Shown here piece after piece: positions 7,692 to 16,378 of a DNA stretch of 64,000 nucleotides. Every line of letters starts with the position of its first letter. Positions within the stretch are counted from its first letter, which is position 1. The DNA comes from JBBQUN01 sp963717115. Its GTDB lineage: Bacteria > Actinomycetota > Acidimicrobiia > Acidimicrobiales > SZUA-35. The notes beneath the pieces are model-generated. The model was not told where the DNA came from. It was given only the letters and a program-made list of their open reading frames with translations, and did no database searches. Position numbers and translations under genes: made by a program. Where the stretch lies: NCBI GenBank assembly GCA_963717115.1, contig CAVQVO010000020.1, forward strand, positions 682,001 through 746,000. The letters are read 5' to 3'.

Positions 7692-8084
7692 TCACTGCGG
7701 GGAGACGACAATGACACCATTCGATTCAGCGGCCGCCGCAAGACGATCGTCATAGGTGACCAAGCCTTCGAGCTCATCGCCAAGATCCAACGCCGATGCA
7801 AGATGGATCGCGTCAAGCGACCGCAACACCGAAGGCTCGAGACGACCCGCCTCCTCGAACACACTCGCGCTGACCTCGACGAGAATGATCGACTCCAACA
7901 CCGCACGCGCTTGGAGGACTCGATCAGGCATTGACCTTCGGACCGCTCGCATCAGCTCGGTCCGAACAAGGTCGCACGCCACGAGATCCCGACCGTCGTC
8001 CTCCAACCAAGACCGAAGAGCCACGGTTTCCGATTCGGCGACCACCAGCTTCACCAACGCCGAGGTGTCAACGTAGAACGCCAC
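7692..8084 (-). CDS. vapC: PIN-domain ribonuclease toxin (VapC family)
   Basis: This 130-residue protein spans one PIN domain with the acidic active-site residues in order: Asp6 (FYVDTSALVKL), Glu43 (RTELMRAV), Asp91 (SLDAIHLASAL) and Asp112/113 (TYDDRL). VapC toxins cleave tRNA or rRNA and are held inactive by a cognate antitoxin. The start is GTG, one base after the antitoxin stop, so the pair is co-translated. It is the closest intact gene to the tRNA-Pro repeat at 7447-7530, which suits accessory or mobile cargo. The target RNA is not predictable. Confidence 0.92.
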   Translation of the reverse strand: MAFYVDTSALVKLVVAESETVALRSWLEDDGRDLVACDLVRTELMRAVRRSMPDRVLQARAVLESIILVEVSASVFEEAGRLEPSVLRSLDAIHLASALDLGDELEGLVTYDDRLAAAAESNGVIVVSPQ

Positions 8085-8085
8085 C

Positions 8086-8349
8086 TCAGAACCGCTCGTC
8101 GTCGCGCATCTCCATGAGCACTCGGGACAGATCCGGCCCGGGCCCAGGAACCGGAAGGTCGGCTACCTGGCGTCGTGCCGGCCGTGCACGACCCTCCTCG
8201 ATCAAGGCCCGAAGACGCGACCTCGGGATCGCCGTCATCCGCGCGACAGGGCGACCCCGATCCGTAATCGTCACCGTCTCACCCGCCGCAGCCTCAGCCA
8301 CCACAGCCGACGCGTTCTGCTTCAACGCACGAATCCCCACTTCCGACAT
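8086..8349 (-). CDS. Antitoxin of Phd/YefM (prevent-host-death) type, partner of the PIN toxin
   Basis: The protein has 87 residues. Its N-terminal 50 (MSEVGIRALKQNASAVV, then GETVTITDRGRPVARM) match the Phd/YefM DNA-binding fold. The C-terminal third, rich in Pro, Arg and acidic residues, is the expected disordered toxin-wrapping tail. The ATG at 8349 is chosen because homology begins there; the frame is open further upstream. It presumably represses its own promoter in the 8350-8550 gap. Pairing a Phd-type antitoxin with a PIN toxin is a known actinobacterial combination. Confidence 0.88.
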   Translation of the reverse strand: MSEVGIRALKQNASAVVAEAAAGETVTITDRGRPVARMTAIPRSRLRALIEEGRARPARRQVADLPVPGPGPDLSRVLMEMRDDERF

Positions 8350-8550
8350 GTGCTTCAACGTAGCACATTGGCATGGAAGTGCAACAGTCGCTGCCGTTGA
8401 CACATCTGGGAGCAAGGACCAGCGGCTTTCGAGCGTGTACTCATGGTTCGAGTGTCGGAGGGGCGAGTTCAACCCAAAGTACACGCGCGCCTGGAGCGTC
8501 GAGCTGGCGGCAGCGTAGAGCGGATGGTCGATGCGATCGTTGGCTCGAAG
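8350..8550. other. Intergenic, presumed toxin-antitoxin promoter region
   Basis: About 200 bases lie between the antitoxin start and the end of the SnoaL-like remnant. No coding potential with family similarity is visible. It should contain the antitoxin promoter, but no clear -35/-10 or operator palindrome was found by eye. Confidence 0.4.
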
Positions 8551-9041
8551 TCAGAACTTGCCGGTGTTTGCCCATTCCTCCTGCGGGGCGATCGCTTCGG
8601 CCGAGCGCCAGTGTTCGACGATCAGGTCATCCTCGACTCGGAAGAGATCTCCGATCGCGAACGGCGTGTCGTCGACGGTCGCTTCGCTCAGAGTCGCGAC
8701 GAAGTTCCCGCCAGCGCAGACCCGGTGCACCCGTTGAACCACGACTGATGCTGGCTCTCTCGTGACAGCCGCGGCCAGGGCGGTTCGGCCGTCCTCGGCG
8801 TCGGGGTCGTGCTCGACGCAATCCTCCGAGACGACGTCGAGGCCGCCCTGGCGGTCGCCCTCTTCCATCCAGAGGTTCCGAATCGCGCTGGTGACGAGCT
8901 CGGCATTGGCCGGGCCCTGATCCCCGTCGCGTACCTGGGTTGACCCATCGACCGAGGAGTGGTCACTCAGGTTGGCTGCCACATAGGGGGCGATCACGTC
9001 CCAGTGTTCAACGATCTTGTTTTCATCGTCGAAACGGAACC
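8551..9041 (-). pseudogene. SnoaL-like (NTF2-fold) protein remnant, 5' end lost
   Basis: The minus-strand reading ending at 8551 has the tail of one SnoaL-like domain (RFDDENKIVEHWDVIAPY) and then a second, nearly whole one (NLWMEEGDRQGGLDVV ... FRVEDDLIVEHWRSAEAI). It is therefore the remnant of a two-domain or partially duplicated polyketide-cyclase-like protein. Coding similarity stops abruptly near 9040, where a ligase fragment of opposite orientation begins. No start codon belonging to the family is left. The two genes were probably divergent neighbours whose 5' ends and shared promoter were deleted together. Confidence 0.75.
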
Positions 9042-10113
9042 GGGCACCACCGGCTTGCCGAAGGGCGCCGAGCTGAGCAACCGCAACTTCGACACCACGA
9101 TGTTGCCGGTGAGCGAGATGTTCGCAATCAACGCCGACAGCGTGGTGCTGCACGTGCTCCCGATGTTCCACATCGGGGGCAGTGGCGTCGCAGTCGCCGG
9201 ACTGATGAACGGCGCAACGAACGTGGTGCACCGCGATGTCGACCCAGGCCGGATCTTCGCCGACATCCCCGGATACGGGGTCACGGCGGCGTTCATGGTC
9301 CCGGCTCTGTTGCAGGTGCTCCCGATGCTCCCGGGTGCGTCCGACGTCGATTTCTCGTCACTCGAGCAAATCATCTACGGCGCGTCACCCATCACCGAGG
9401 ATGCGCTCGTCGCGTCGATGGCACTGCTCAAGTGCGACCACGCACAGGTGTACGGCCTGACCGAGACGACGGGCTTGGTCACGTTGCTGGCGCCCGTGGA
9501 CCACGATCCGGGTGGGCCGCGAGCGACGCTGTTGCGTGCCGCAGGCAAGCCGATCCATGGCGTCGAGATGCGCATCGTCGGTGCCGACGGTGCTGATGCG
9601 GCCGATGGCGAGGTGGGTGAGATCTGGGTCCGAACTCATCAGAACCTGAAGGGCTATTGGCGCAACCCCACGGCGACGAGCGACGCGTTCCCGGAGGGTC
9701 GGGCCGACGACGGACTGGGGTGGTTCCGGACCGGCGACGCCGGGTACATGGACGACGGCTATCTCTTCATCCACGATCGAGTGAAGGACATGATCGTCTC
9801 AGGCGGCGAGAACGTGTATCCAGCCGAGATCGAGAATGCGATCGTTTCGCATCCCGGCGTCGCCGACGTGGCAGTGATCGGCGTTCCGAGTGAACGCTGG
9901 GGTGAGTCGCCCCTGGTACTGATCGTGCCAGCCGACGGCGCCGATCCGAGCCAGGACGACATCATTGCGCATTGCGCCGAGCGGCTCGCACGCTTCAAGT
10001 TGCCGACGGCGGTCGAGCGCATTGCCGAGATTCCCCGCAACCCGTCCGGCAAGATCCTGAAGGTCGAACTGCGCAAGCCCTACTGCGAGGGTCGCGAGCG
10101 CTCGGTCAACTGA
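9042..10113 (+). pseudogene. Acyl-CoA synthetase (AMP-dependent ligase) remnant, N-terminus lost
   Basis: Similarity begins exactly inside the ATP-binding P-loop (GTTGLPKGAELSNRN) and then runs intact to the C-terminus: YGLTETTG, GEIWVRT, the GWFRTGDAGYMDDGY and IVSGGENVYPAEIE blocks, and the C-terminal lysine motif NPSGKILK. Around 150-160 N-terminal residues are missing and nothing upstream resembles them, so the reading cannot make an active ligase. The intact frame of the rest suggests recent loss. The breakpoint near 9040 is shared with the SnoaL-like remnant on the other strand. Confidence 0.85.
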
Positions 10114-10567
10114 CCTGCGACTGGCCTTGTTGGTGGCCCACCACCCAGTCCCTCGCACGGTTCGGTACCTCGGCCACTGATTTCACCTAGCCCTGGAGCG
10201 CTCTCATCGTCGGAGCCCGCCTACCTCCTGCATGATGTCATCGAACGACTCGTGCAAACTGCGTGCCAGGCAGCATCGGGCAGCAAATCGCGTAGGCGGT
10301 GACCGGGATGGGAAGCGTCTTGTGGGTCCCTAACCGAGGAAGCCCCAAGACGTACAGGACTGCCCAGGGCCGGGGTTGACACTCCGGGTTGATGTTCAAG
10401 CTGTCGTGATGGCGGTTGGTGTGTAGATGGTTCGGCGGAACGTCGCGACGGCCCCCGAACTGCCACACCAACCGAAGCCAACATGTCCACCACGACCCGG
10501 GCCAGCACACCGGGCCAGCACTCGACCGTTGTCCACCTCGTTGTCCACCTTCAGGCGAAAACGAGGA
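10114..10567. other. Non-coding debris next to tRNA-Pro
   Basis: About 450 bases with no supported gene on either strand. Base composition is somewhat less GC-rich than in neighbouring genes. A short minus-strand reading ends with HESFDDIMQEVGGLRR and a stop near 10207, which resembles a protein C-terminus, but I cannot assign it. An integrase, expected beside a tRNA att site, is not visible. Confidence 0.5.
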
Positions 10568-10594
10568 GAGCCGGCCCCTTGGGACCGGCTCTGA
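10568..10594 (-). terminator. Rho-independent terminator of tRNA-Pro
   Basis: Read on the minus strand, AGAGCCGG and CCGGCTCT form an eight-pair stem, extended inward by C-G pairs and followed by TCGTTTTCG. It lies 17 bases beyond the tRNA 3' end. A degenerate copy accompanies the tRNA remnant at 7447-7475. Confidence 0.7.
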
Positions 10595-10610
10595 CCTGGA
10601 AGTTTTACCG

Positions 10611-10685
10611 TCGGGCTGGGGAGATTCGAACTCCCGACCTCCTGACCCCCAGTCAGGCGCGTTAACCAAGCTGCGCCACAGCCCG
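10611..10685 (-). tRNA. tRNA-Pro (anticodon GGG)
   Basis: A complete cloverleaf is seen: acceptor CGGGCTG pairing with CAGCCCG, anticodon stem CCTGA/TCAGG around the loop CTGGGGG (anticodon GGG at 10648-10650), and T-arm with TTCGAAT. CCA is not encoded. Its 3' half is duplicated at 7488-7530, so it is the likely integration target of the segment between. Confidence 0.95.
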
Positions 10686-10728
10686 TGGCCCGAGGGATCG
10701 TAGCGGCCCCGGCCGATCGCCCCACCGT

Positions 10729-10947
10729 TCAGACGCGACCAATGAGGTAGACCCCGAACTGGATCAGCCGCCAGCCCAGGTAGATGACCAGGGCGACGAT
10801 CATCACCCAGAAATGCCAGGGAGCCTTCGCCGAGGGCGGATGCTTGAGGTCGGCGGTGTCGACCTCCGACCCGCACGCACCACATCGCCCCTCATCGGTC
10901 AGCGCCGTCGGCGCACGATAGGCATCACAGGCATCACACCACGGCAT
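10729..10947 (-). CDS. Small zinc-ribbon membrane protein
   Basis: This 72-residue protein has two Cys pairs (CDAC at residues 4-7 and CGAC near 23) with treble-clef/zinc-ribbon spacing. One transmembrane helix (FWVMIVALVIYLGWRLIQFG) lies near the C-terminus. It starts 17 bases after the end of the SpoIIE-type phosphatase gene on the same strand, so the two probably share a transcript. No function can be assigned. Codon use and the intact frame support a real gene. Confidence 0.7.
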   Translation of the reverse strand: MPWCDACDAYRAPTALTDEGRCGACGSEVDTADLKHPPSAKAPWHFWVMIVALVIYLGWRLIQFGVYLIGRV

Positions 10948-10964
10948 GTCGGAACGGGACGCTT

Positions 10965-12046
10965 TCAGACTCGGCGAAGAACCAGAACCGCAACGTCGTC
11001 GTTGATCGGGGCACCGGCGAAATCGCGGGCCGCCTCGACCAGGACCTTGGTGAGCACGTCGGGGGACGCGGTCGGATCGCGTCGGATCATACTGGCCACC
11101 CCCTCCTCGCCGAACAGCGCCTCGCCGTTCCGGGCCTCGGCCAAACCGTCGGTGTAGAGCACGGCGACGTCATCGGTGGTCCAGGTCAGTTCCCGGGAGT
11201 GATACAGCGCCTTCGGATCGAGCATGAGCAGGGGGCCGGTGGCGCCGAGCGGGTGGACCTCGGAGCTGTGCCACACGAACGCCGCCGGGATGTCCGGCCG
11301 AGGAGTAGCGAAGGGTCTCGGCGTCGTTGTCGAACACCATCACGATGAGCGAGATGAACTCCTCACCGCGTTCCAGGACCGACATCTGGGCGTTGAGTAC
11401 CTCGAGCGCCTGCCCCGGGTCTCGGTACTGCAGCAGGAATGCCCGCAGGAGGTACTTGGCCTGCAGCGCCGTGATCGACGGCTCGATGCCGTGGCCGGTC
11501 ACGTCGCCGATCACGGCCGCAACCCGATGCTTGTCGACCCGGAACACGTCGTAGAAGTCACCCGACATCGCGCCGCTGGAGGCCTGGTAGTGGGCCCCCA
11601 TCTCGAAACCCTTGAGGGTCGGCAGCGTCGCCGGGGCCAGCCGGGCCGCCCACTGCAGCGGAGCGAGCTCCTCCTGGGTGAGCACCTCGCGAGCGCGCTT
11701 TTCCACCTCGGACCGGCCGGCGGCGACCCGGGCGATGTCTTCGAGGCTCTGGCGCCTCGTGAGCGTGATGATCGACGGCAGGGCAAGGATCGGTGAGGCC
11801 AACGCGACGAGCTGCGAGAGGCCGACCACCACGATCACCCCGAGGATGGCCGTTGCCGTCGCGGCCCCGATGGCGGACAGGAGGTCGCGGTCGGTAGTCG
11901 GCGTCGGCCAGACGCCACAGATCAGGGTCGATCTGTTCGGTGGAGAGACGGGTGGCGACCCGACGATTCCCGATTGCCTGGCGGAGCCAGAAGACCGCAG
12001 CCGCGGCACAGACCGCGGCAGCAATCGCTGGTACCAGGCGTTCCAT
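10965..12046 (-). CDS. PP2C-type serine phosphatase, SpoIIE/RsbU family (frameshifted as read)
   Basis: The product is about 360 residues when two extra bases are allowed for. It has two N-terminal hydrophobic segments (MERLVPAIAAAVCAAAAV and GVIVVVGLSQLVALASPILA), then a linker helix and a SpoIIE/PP2C domain. The metal-binding motifs are SGDFYDVF, GDVTGHGIEPS, LYTDGLAEARN and the final NDDVAVLVL. Such phosphatases reset anti-sigma-factor antagonists in stress signalling. The frame changes near 11890 and near 11288, each by one extra base, and each side continues with family sequence. Sequencing insertions are more likely than decay. The ATG at 12046 is supported by a -10 hexamer seven bases upstream. 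Confidence 0.85.
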
Positions 12047-12053
12047 GGGTGCC

Positions 12054-12059
12054 AGCGTA
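12054..12059 (-). promoter_or_regulatory. -10 element TACGCT of a leaderless promoter (SpoIIE-type gene)
   Basis: The hexamer TACGCT is followed by seven bases and then the ATG at 12046, the spacing expected when transcription begins at the start codon. Confidence 0.5.
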
Positions 12060-12182
12060 GCCCTCGCAGACACCGCGCCCGGCGACGCGGTGAATCGCTC
12101 GGTGTCCGGTAAGGCCGCAGCACCCGGCGATCAGCACGCTGACCTGCCCGATCACCATCCCACGACCGGCACCTGCGTGCGA

Positions 12183-13526
12183 CTATTCGCTGCGCTTTCG
12201 CACCCGGATCTTGATCGGCGTCGGGCCCATGTCGAACTCCTCGCGGAGGCTGCGTTCGAGATACCGGAGGTACGACTGGGGCAGATCCCGGTTGGCGAAC
12301 AACGTGAAGGTGGGCGGGTCGGTCGCTCCCTGGGTGGCGTAGAGCACCCGGGCCCCCTGGGGAGCAGGCTGCGACTGCTGGGCCCGGCGGATCACGTCGT
12401 TGACCTTCCGGGTCGGCATCCGCGCCTGGTACGCGTCGAGGGCGAGATCGAGTGACGGCAGCAACTTGTGGGCGCCGGCGCCGGTGAGCGCCGAGATCCG
12501 ATGGACCGGCACGTCGGGCAGGAAGTTGAGCTTGCGGTCGAGCTGATCGGCGATCCGGTCCTTGGCCTCGGTGTCGAGCAGATCCCACTTGTTCAACACG
12601 ATGACGATCGGGCAGCCGGCCGCGTCGACCCGCTCGGCCAGACGCTGGTCCTGGGCGGTCACCCCCACCGTGGCGTCGATCACCAGCAGTGCGACGTCGG
12701 CGGTGTCGACCGACTTCAACGCTCGCACCACCGAGTAGTACTCGGTGTCTTCGTCGATCCGGCTCCGGCGCCGCATGCCGGCGGTGTCGAGGAACCGGAT
12801 CGGTCCGCTGGTGGTGTCGACCACGGTGTCGACGGTGTCACGGGTCGTGCCGGGCATGTCGTGCACCACCGATCGGTCCTCACCGATGAAGCGGTTGAAC
12901 AACGTCGACTTGCCGACGTTGGGTCGTCCGACCAGGGCGATCGAGAACACTCGCGGCGTGTCGACCTCGGAGTCCTCGGGGAGCACCTCGGCCTGCTCGG
13001 GAAGGGCGGCAACGAGGTCGTCGAGCAGGTCGCCCACTCCCCTGCCGTGCAGCGCACTCACGCCGTAGGGCTGCCCCAGACCGAGACCGACCAGTTCCCA
13101 CACCTGATCGGCGTGGCGCGAATCGTCGATCTTGTTGGCGACCACGAAGACCGGCTTGCCGTAGCCCCGGATCGAGCGCGCCATCTGGGCGTCCTCCTCG
13201 GAGATCCCGATCGAGGCATCGACCACGAACAACAACGCGTCGGACTCGGCGATCGCCGCCTCGGACTGGGCCGACACCTTCCGGTCGATCTCGGTTCCCG
13301 CCGAAAGCCAACCCCCGGTGTCGACCAGCCGGAATGGGGTTCCCTGCCACTCGACGTCGACCATCTTGCGGTCGCGGGTGACGCCGGGCTTCTCCTCGAC
13401 GATCGCCTCACGGCGGCCGAGGATCCGGTTGAGCAGGGTGGACTTGCCGACGTTGGGCCGACCCACGATGGCGACGATCGGCGTGGTCACCACAGGGCTG
13501 GTACGGGGTTTGGTCGATTCGGTCAT
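12183..13526 (-). CDS. der: Ribosome-assembly GTPase Der (EngA)
   Basis: This 447-residue protein has two consecutive Era-like GTPase domains, each with GRPNVGKST (near residues 23 and 200), a DTGG/DTAG G3 motif and an NKxD G4 motif (VANKID, VLNKWD). A C-terminal KH-like domain ends in TPIKIRVRKRSE. Der acts in 50S subunit maturation. Length and domain order are normal. The start overlaps the DUF512 gene stop by four bases (13523-13526), so the two are co-translated. Confidence 0.97.
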   Translation of the reverse strand: MTESTKPRTSPVVTTPIVAIVGRPNVGKSTLLNRILGRREAIVEEKPGVTRDRKMVDVEWQGTPFRLVDTGGWLSAGTEIDRKVSAQSEAAIAESDALLFVVDASIGISEEDAQMARSIRGYGKPVFVVANKIDDSRHADQVWELVGLGLGQPYGVSALHGRGVGDLLDDLVAALPEQAEVLPEDSEVDTPRVFSIALVGRPNVGKSTLFNRFIGEDRSVVHDMPGTTRDTVDTVVDTTSGPIRFLDTAGMRRRSRIDEDTEYYSVVRALKSVDTADVALLVIDATVGVTAQDQRLAERVDAAGCPIVIVLNKWDLLDTEAKDRIADQLDRKLNFLPDVPVHRISALTGAGAHKLLPSLDLALDAYQARMPTRKVNDVIRRAQQSQPAPQGARVLYATQGATDPPTFTLFANRDLPQSYLRYLERSLREEFDMGPTPIKIRVRKRSE

Positions 13527-14932
13527 GCCGATCTCGTTTCGTAGGCGTCGAGCCCGAGAGCCCGACGAAGAGCGATGCCGTCGGTCGGCACCACGTCGAC
13601 GGGGCGGGGAAGGTCGTCGACCCCGAGACCGTCGAGGAACAATCCACCGGACAGGCAGACATCGGGGAGGAGATAGCGGTGGCCGGCGGGCTGGTCGGCC
13701 AGGACCCGGCAGAGGTCCGCGCCGACCATCAAGCCGGTGACGCCGATGTTTCCACCGAAGAATCGGTTGTCGACCGGAACGATCCGGACGTCGTCACGTT
13801 CGAGCGAGTCGATCAGCGGTGCCAGCACCTGCGCCCCGTAGGCGCCGGTGAGGATGCCGATCGGCGCCGAGGGCCGGGGCCGGAGCGAGACGATGGTCGA
13901 GCCGTCGTTCGCCAGGCGTGGGGCCCGGTACCCCTCGGCCGGGGCACCCTCGACCCAGGCGAAGAACCCCGATTTCGGGCCGGTGGCCTCGTCGGTCTGC
14001 CCGGTGAACTCGCGCTCGAAGGTCCGGGCCATACCGATGCCGTCTTCGTGCATGGCGAATCCCTCGTAGGCCTCGGGTTCGGGGAACGGGCGATCGGCGA
14101 GGAGGTAGTACTCGTCGGCGGCGAACACGAGTCGGTGGCCGAGGAGCTCCCGGTAGATCGATTGCCAGCGCTCGACGGTGTCGACCACCGACCGCGCCTC
14201 GTCGCGGGTGTGGGCCCGCATGGTGGGCTCGTTCGAATGGTCGCTGATCCCCAGGGGCACGACCGCCAGCGACGCCAGCGAGTCGTAGTCGTCGAGCACG
14301 TCGAGCAGGGTCCGCTCCAGTGCCGTTCCGTCGTTCACCCCGGGGCACACCACGATCTGGCCGTGCACGTCGACCCCGTGATCGAGCAGCGCCTTCAGCC
14401 AGCGCAGGCTGGTGGCGCCCCGCCGGTTCCGCAACAGCTCCGATCGGAGCTCGCCGTCGGTGCTGTGGATGCTCACGTAGAGCGGCGAGAGACCTTCGGT
14501 GATCACCCGCTCGAGGTCGGCCTCGGTGAAGCGGGTGAGGGTCGTGAAGTTGCCGTACAGGAACGACAGGCGGAAGTCGTCGTCCTTGAGGTACAGGCTC
14601 TTCCGCATCCCCGGAGGCAGCTGGTAGATGAAGCAGAACGAGCAGTGGTTGTCGCAGGTGCGGACCTGATCGAACAACGACGACTGCACCTCGATCCCCA
14701 GCAGTTCGCCGTCGGCCTTGTCGATGTCGACGGTGCGGGTCATCCCACCCCGGTCGATTTCGAGGCTCACCTCGGGTTCGTCGACGAGGAGCCGGTAGCG
14801 GATCACGTCGCGCGGCACCTCGCCGTTGACGCTCAGGAGGACGTCACCGGGCACCACACCGGCGCGGTCGGCCGGTGAGTCGGGTTGCACGGCCGAGACG
14901 CGCGGCAACGAGGCGGTGGCGGAGATCATCAC
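13523..14932 (-). CDS. DUF512 protein: PDZ domain plus radical-SAM/Fe-S domain
   Basis: The protein has 469 residues. Residues 8-70 resemble a PDZ domain (VQPDSPADRAGVVPGDVLLSVNG). A cysteine cluster C-DNH-C-SF-C follows near residues 93-100, of radical-SAM type, and then the long DUF512 region. The family is conserved in Actinobacteria and some Firmicutes beside der, but its reaction is unknown to me. The reading begins at GTG 14932, but a -10 hexamer TAGACT (14936-14941) lies six bases before the ATG at 14929, so translation may begin there. It overlaps der by ATGA. Confidence 0.88.
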   Translation of the reverse strand: MMISATASLPRVSAVQPDSPADRAGVVPGDVLLSVNGEVPRDVIRYRLLVDEPEVSLEIDRGGMTRTVDIDKADGELLGIEVQSSLFDQVRTCDNHCSFCFIYQLPPGMRKSLYLKDDDFRLSFLYGNFTTLTRFTEADLERVITEGLSPLYVSIHSTDGELRSELLRNRRGATSLRWLKALLDHGVDVHGQIVVCPGVNDGTALERTLLDVLDDYDSLASLAVVPLGISDHSNEPTMRAHTRDEARSVVDTVERWQSIYRELLGHRLVFAADEYYLLADRPFPEPEAYEGFAMHEDGIGMARTFEREFTGQTDEATGPKSGFFAWVEGAPAEGYRAPRLANDGSTIVSLRPRPSAPIGILTGAYGAQVLAPLIDSLERDDVRIVPVDNRFFGGNIGVTGLMVGADLCRVLADQPAGHRYLLPDVCLSGGLFLDGLGVDDLPRPVDVVPTDGIALRRALGLDAYETRSA

Positions 14933-14935
14933 AAA

Positions 14936-14941
14936 AGTCTA
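14936..14941 (-). promoter_or_regulatory. -10 element TAGACT of a leaderless promoter (DUF512-der)
   Basis: TAGACT, then TTTGTG and the ATG at 14929, gives the recurrent TAnnnT-6/7-start arrangement of this window. Confidence 0.5.
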
Positions 14942-15085
14942 CGGACGGGCATCCAACTTGGACCGGGGACCGAACAGTAAGTGATTCGGCTCCCGACTCC
15001 CGGGTAGGCCGGCGAACGACATGAAGGTTCCCGTGCGCCAGATCCCCACTCCCCGCAACGTGTCCCCGACGAGCGGGCCGTCCTC

Positions 15086-16378
15086 ATGAAGATCGCCATC
15101 GTCGGCACCGGAATCGCCGGTCTCACCTGCGCACACGTCCTGGGGCGCCGGCTCGATCCCGGGGTCGACGAGATCGTGGTGTTCGAGGCCGCCGACCGGC
15201 TCGGTGGGCACGCGAACACCGTCGTTGTCGACGATCCCGAGGTGGGCCCGCTCGCCATCGACACCGGGTTCATCGTCCACAACGACCGCAATTACCCGAA
15301 CCTCGTCCGACTCTTCGACGAACTCGGGGTGCCGGTGCAGGACACCGAGATGAGCTTCGCCGTCACCGATCGGACCACCGGATTCCAGTATCGGGCAACG
15401 AACCTGAACACCCTGTTCGCCGACCGGACCAACCTCGTGCGGCCGACGATGTGGCGGATGCTCGTCGACATCGCCCGGTTCTATCGCAATGCCAAGCGGT
15501 ACCTCGATGCCGGTCGCCGCGACCTCTCCATCGGTCAGTTCCTCGACGAGGGCGGCTACCACCGCTCGTTCGTCGACCTCCATCTGATCCCGATGGGTGC
15601 AGCGGTCTGGTCGAGCGATCCGACCACCTTCGACCGCTTCCCGGCGGCGAGCCTGCTCACCTTCCTGCGCAACCACGGTCTGCTCGGTGTCGGCGACCGG
15701 CCCCAGTGGCGGACCAACGTCGGAGGCTCGAAGACCTACGTTGAGGCCCTGGCCGACACGTTCCCGGGCGACATCCGACTCGGGTCGCCGGTGACGGGCA
15801 TTCGCCGCACGGGGCACGGGGCCGACGTCACCGTCACGCCACGGCGGTCGGCGACCGGCGAGGCGCCCCCGGCGGTCACCGAACACTTCGACCAGGTCAT
15901 CCTGGCCTGTCACAGCGATCAGGCCCTGGAACTCCTCGATGACGCCACCGCCACCGAGAAGGACGTCCTGGGCGCCATCGGCTACCAGCCCAACCGGGCC
16001 ACGCTGCACACCGATGCCTCGCTGATGCCTCCGAAACCGGCGGCGTGGGCCGCCTGGAACTACGAGTGCGGGGTGGGCGAGGCCACGTTGCCCGCCGTCA
16101 CCTATGACCTCACCATCCTGCAGCGGCTGGCCGGTTCCCGGCACTACTTCGTGAGCCTGAACGCCGAGGATCGGATCGACCCCACGACCGTCATCGCCTC
16201 GTTCGACTACGCCCACCCCGTCTTCGACCAGCCGGCCATCGACGCCCAGGCCCGCTTCGACGAAATCAGCGGAGTCGACCACACCCACTTCTGCGGCGCC
16301 TATTGGCGCTACGGCTTCCACGAGGACGGGATCGCCTCGGGCCTGCGGGTCTGTGAAGCACTCGGGGTCGACTGGTGA
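15086..16378 (+). CDS. FAD-dependent amine-oxidase-fold oxidoreductase
   Basis: The protein has 430 residues. An N-terminal Rossmann dinucleotide-binding motif (IVGTGIAGLTCAHVLG) is followed by FEAADRLGGHANTV and a C-terminal FAD contact (FCGAYWRYGFHEDG) in place of the usual amine-oxidase C-terminal motif. This NAD(P)-binding-like flavoprotein is typically encoded with DUF1365 and a cyclopropane-synthase-like methyltransferase, as here; related clusters act in fatty-acyl modification such as methyl-branched or furan fatty acid synthesis. The stop overlaps the next start (GTGA). The precise reaction, such as desaturation of a lipid-bound acyl chain, is inferred from the neighbours. Confidence 0.88.
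   Translation: MKIAIVGTGIAGLTCAHVLGRRLDPGVDEIVVFEAADRLGGHANTVVVDDPEVGPLAIDTGFIVHNDRNYPNLVRLFDELGVPVQDTEMSFAVTDRTTGFQYRATNLNTLFADRTNLVRPTMWRMLVDIARFYRNAKRYLDAGRRDLSIGQFLDEGGYHRSFVDLHLIPMGAAVWSSDPTTFDRFPAASLLTFLRNHGLLGVGDRPQWRTNVGGSKTYVEALADTFPGDIRLGSPVTGIRRTGHGADVTVTPRRSATGEAPPAVTEHFDQVILACHSDQALELLDDATATEKDVLGAIGYQPNRATLHTDASLMPPKPAAWAAWNYECGVGEATLPAVTYDLTILQRLAGSRHYFVSLNAEDRIDPTTVIASFDYAHPVFDQPAIDAQARFDEISGVDHTHFCGAYWRYGFHEDGIASGLRVCEALGVDW

Noticed and set aside
10114..10610. Integrase gene expected beside the tRNA att site
   Set aside because: Neither strand shows the tyrosine-recombinase R-H-R-Y pattern or a long conserved reading; only short fragments remain.
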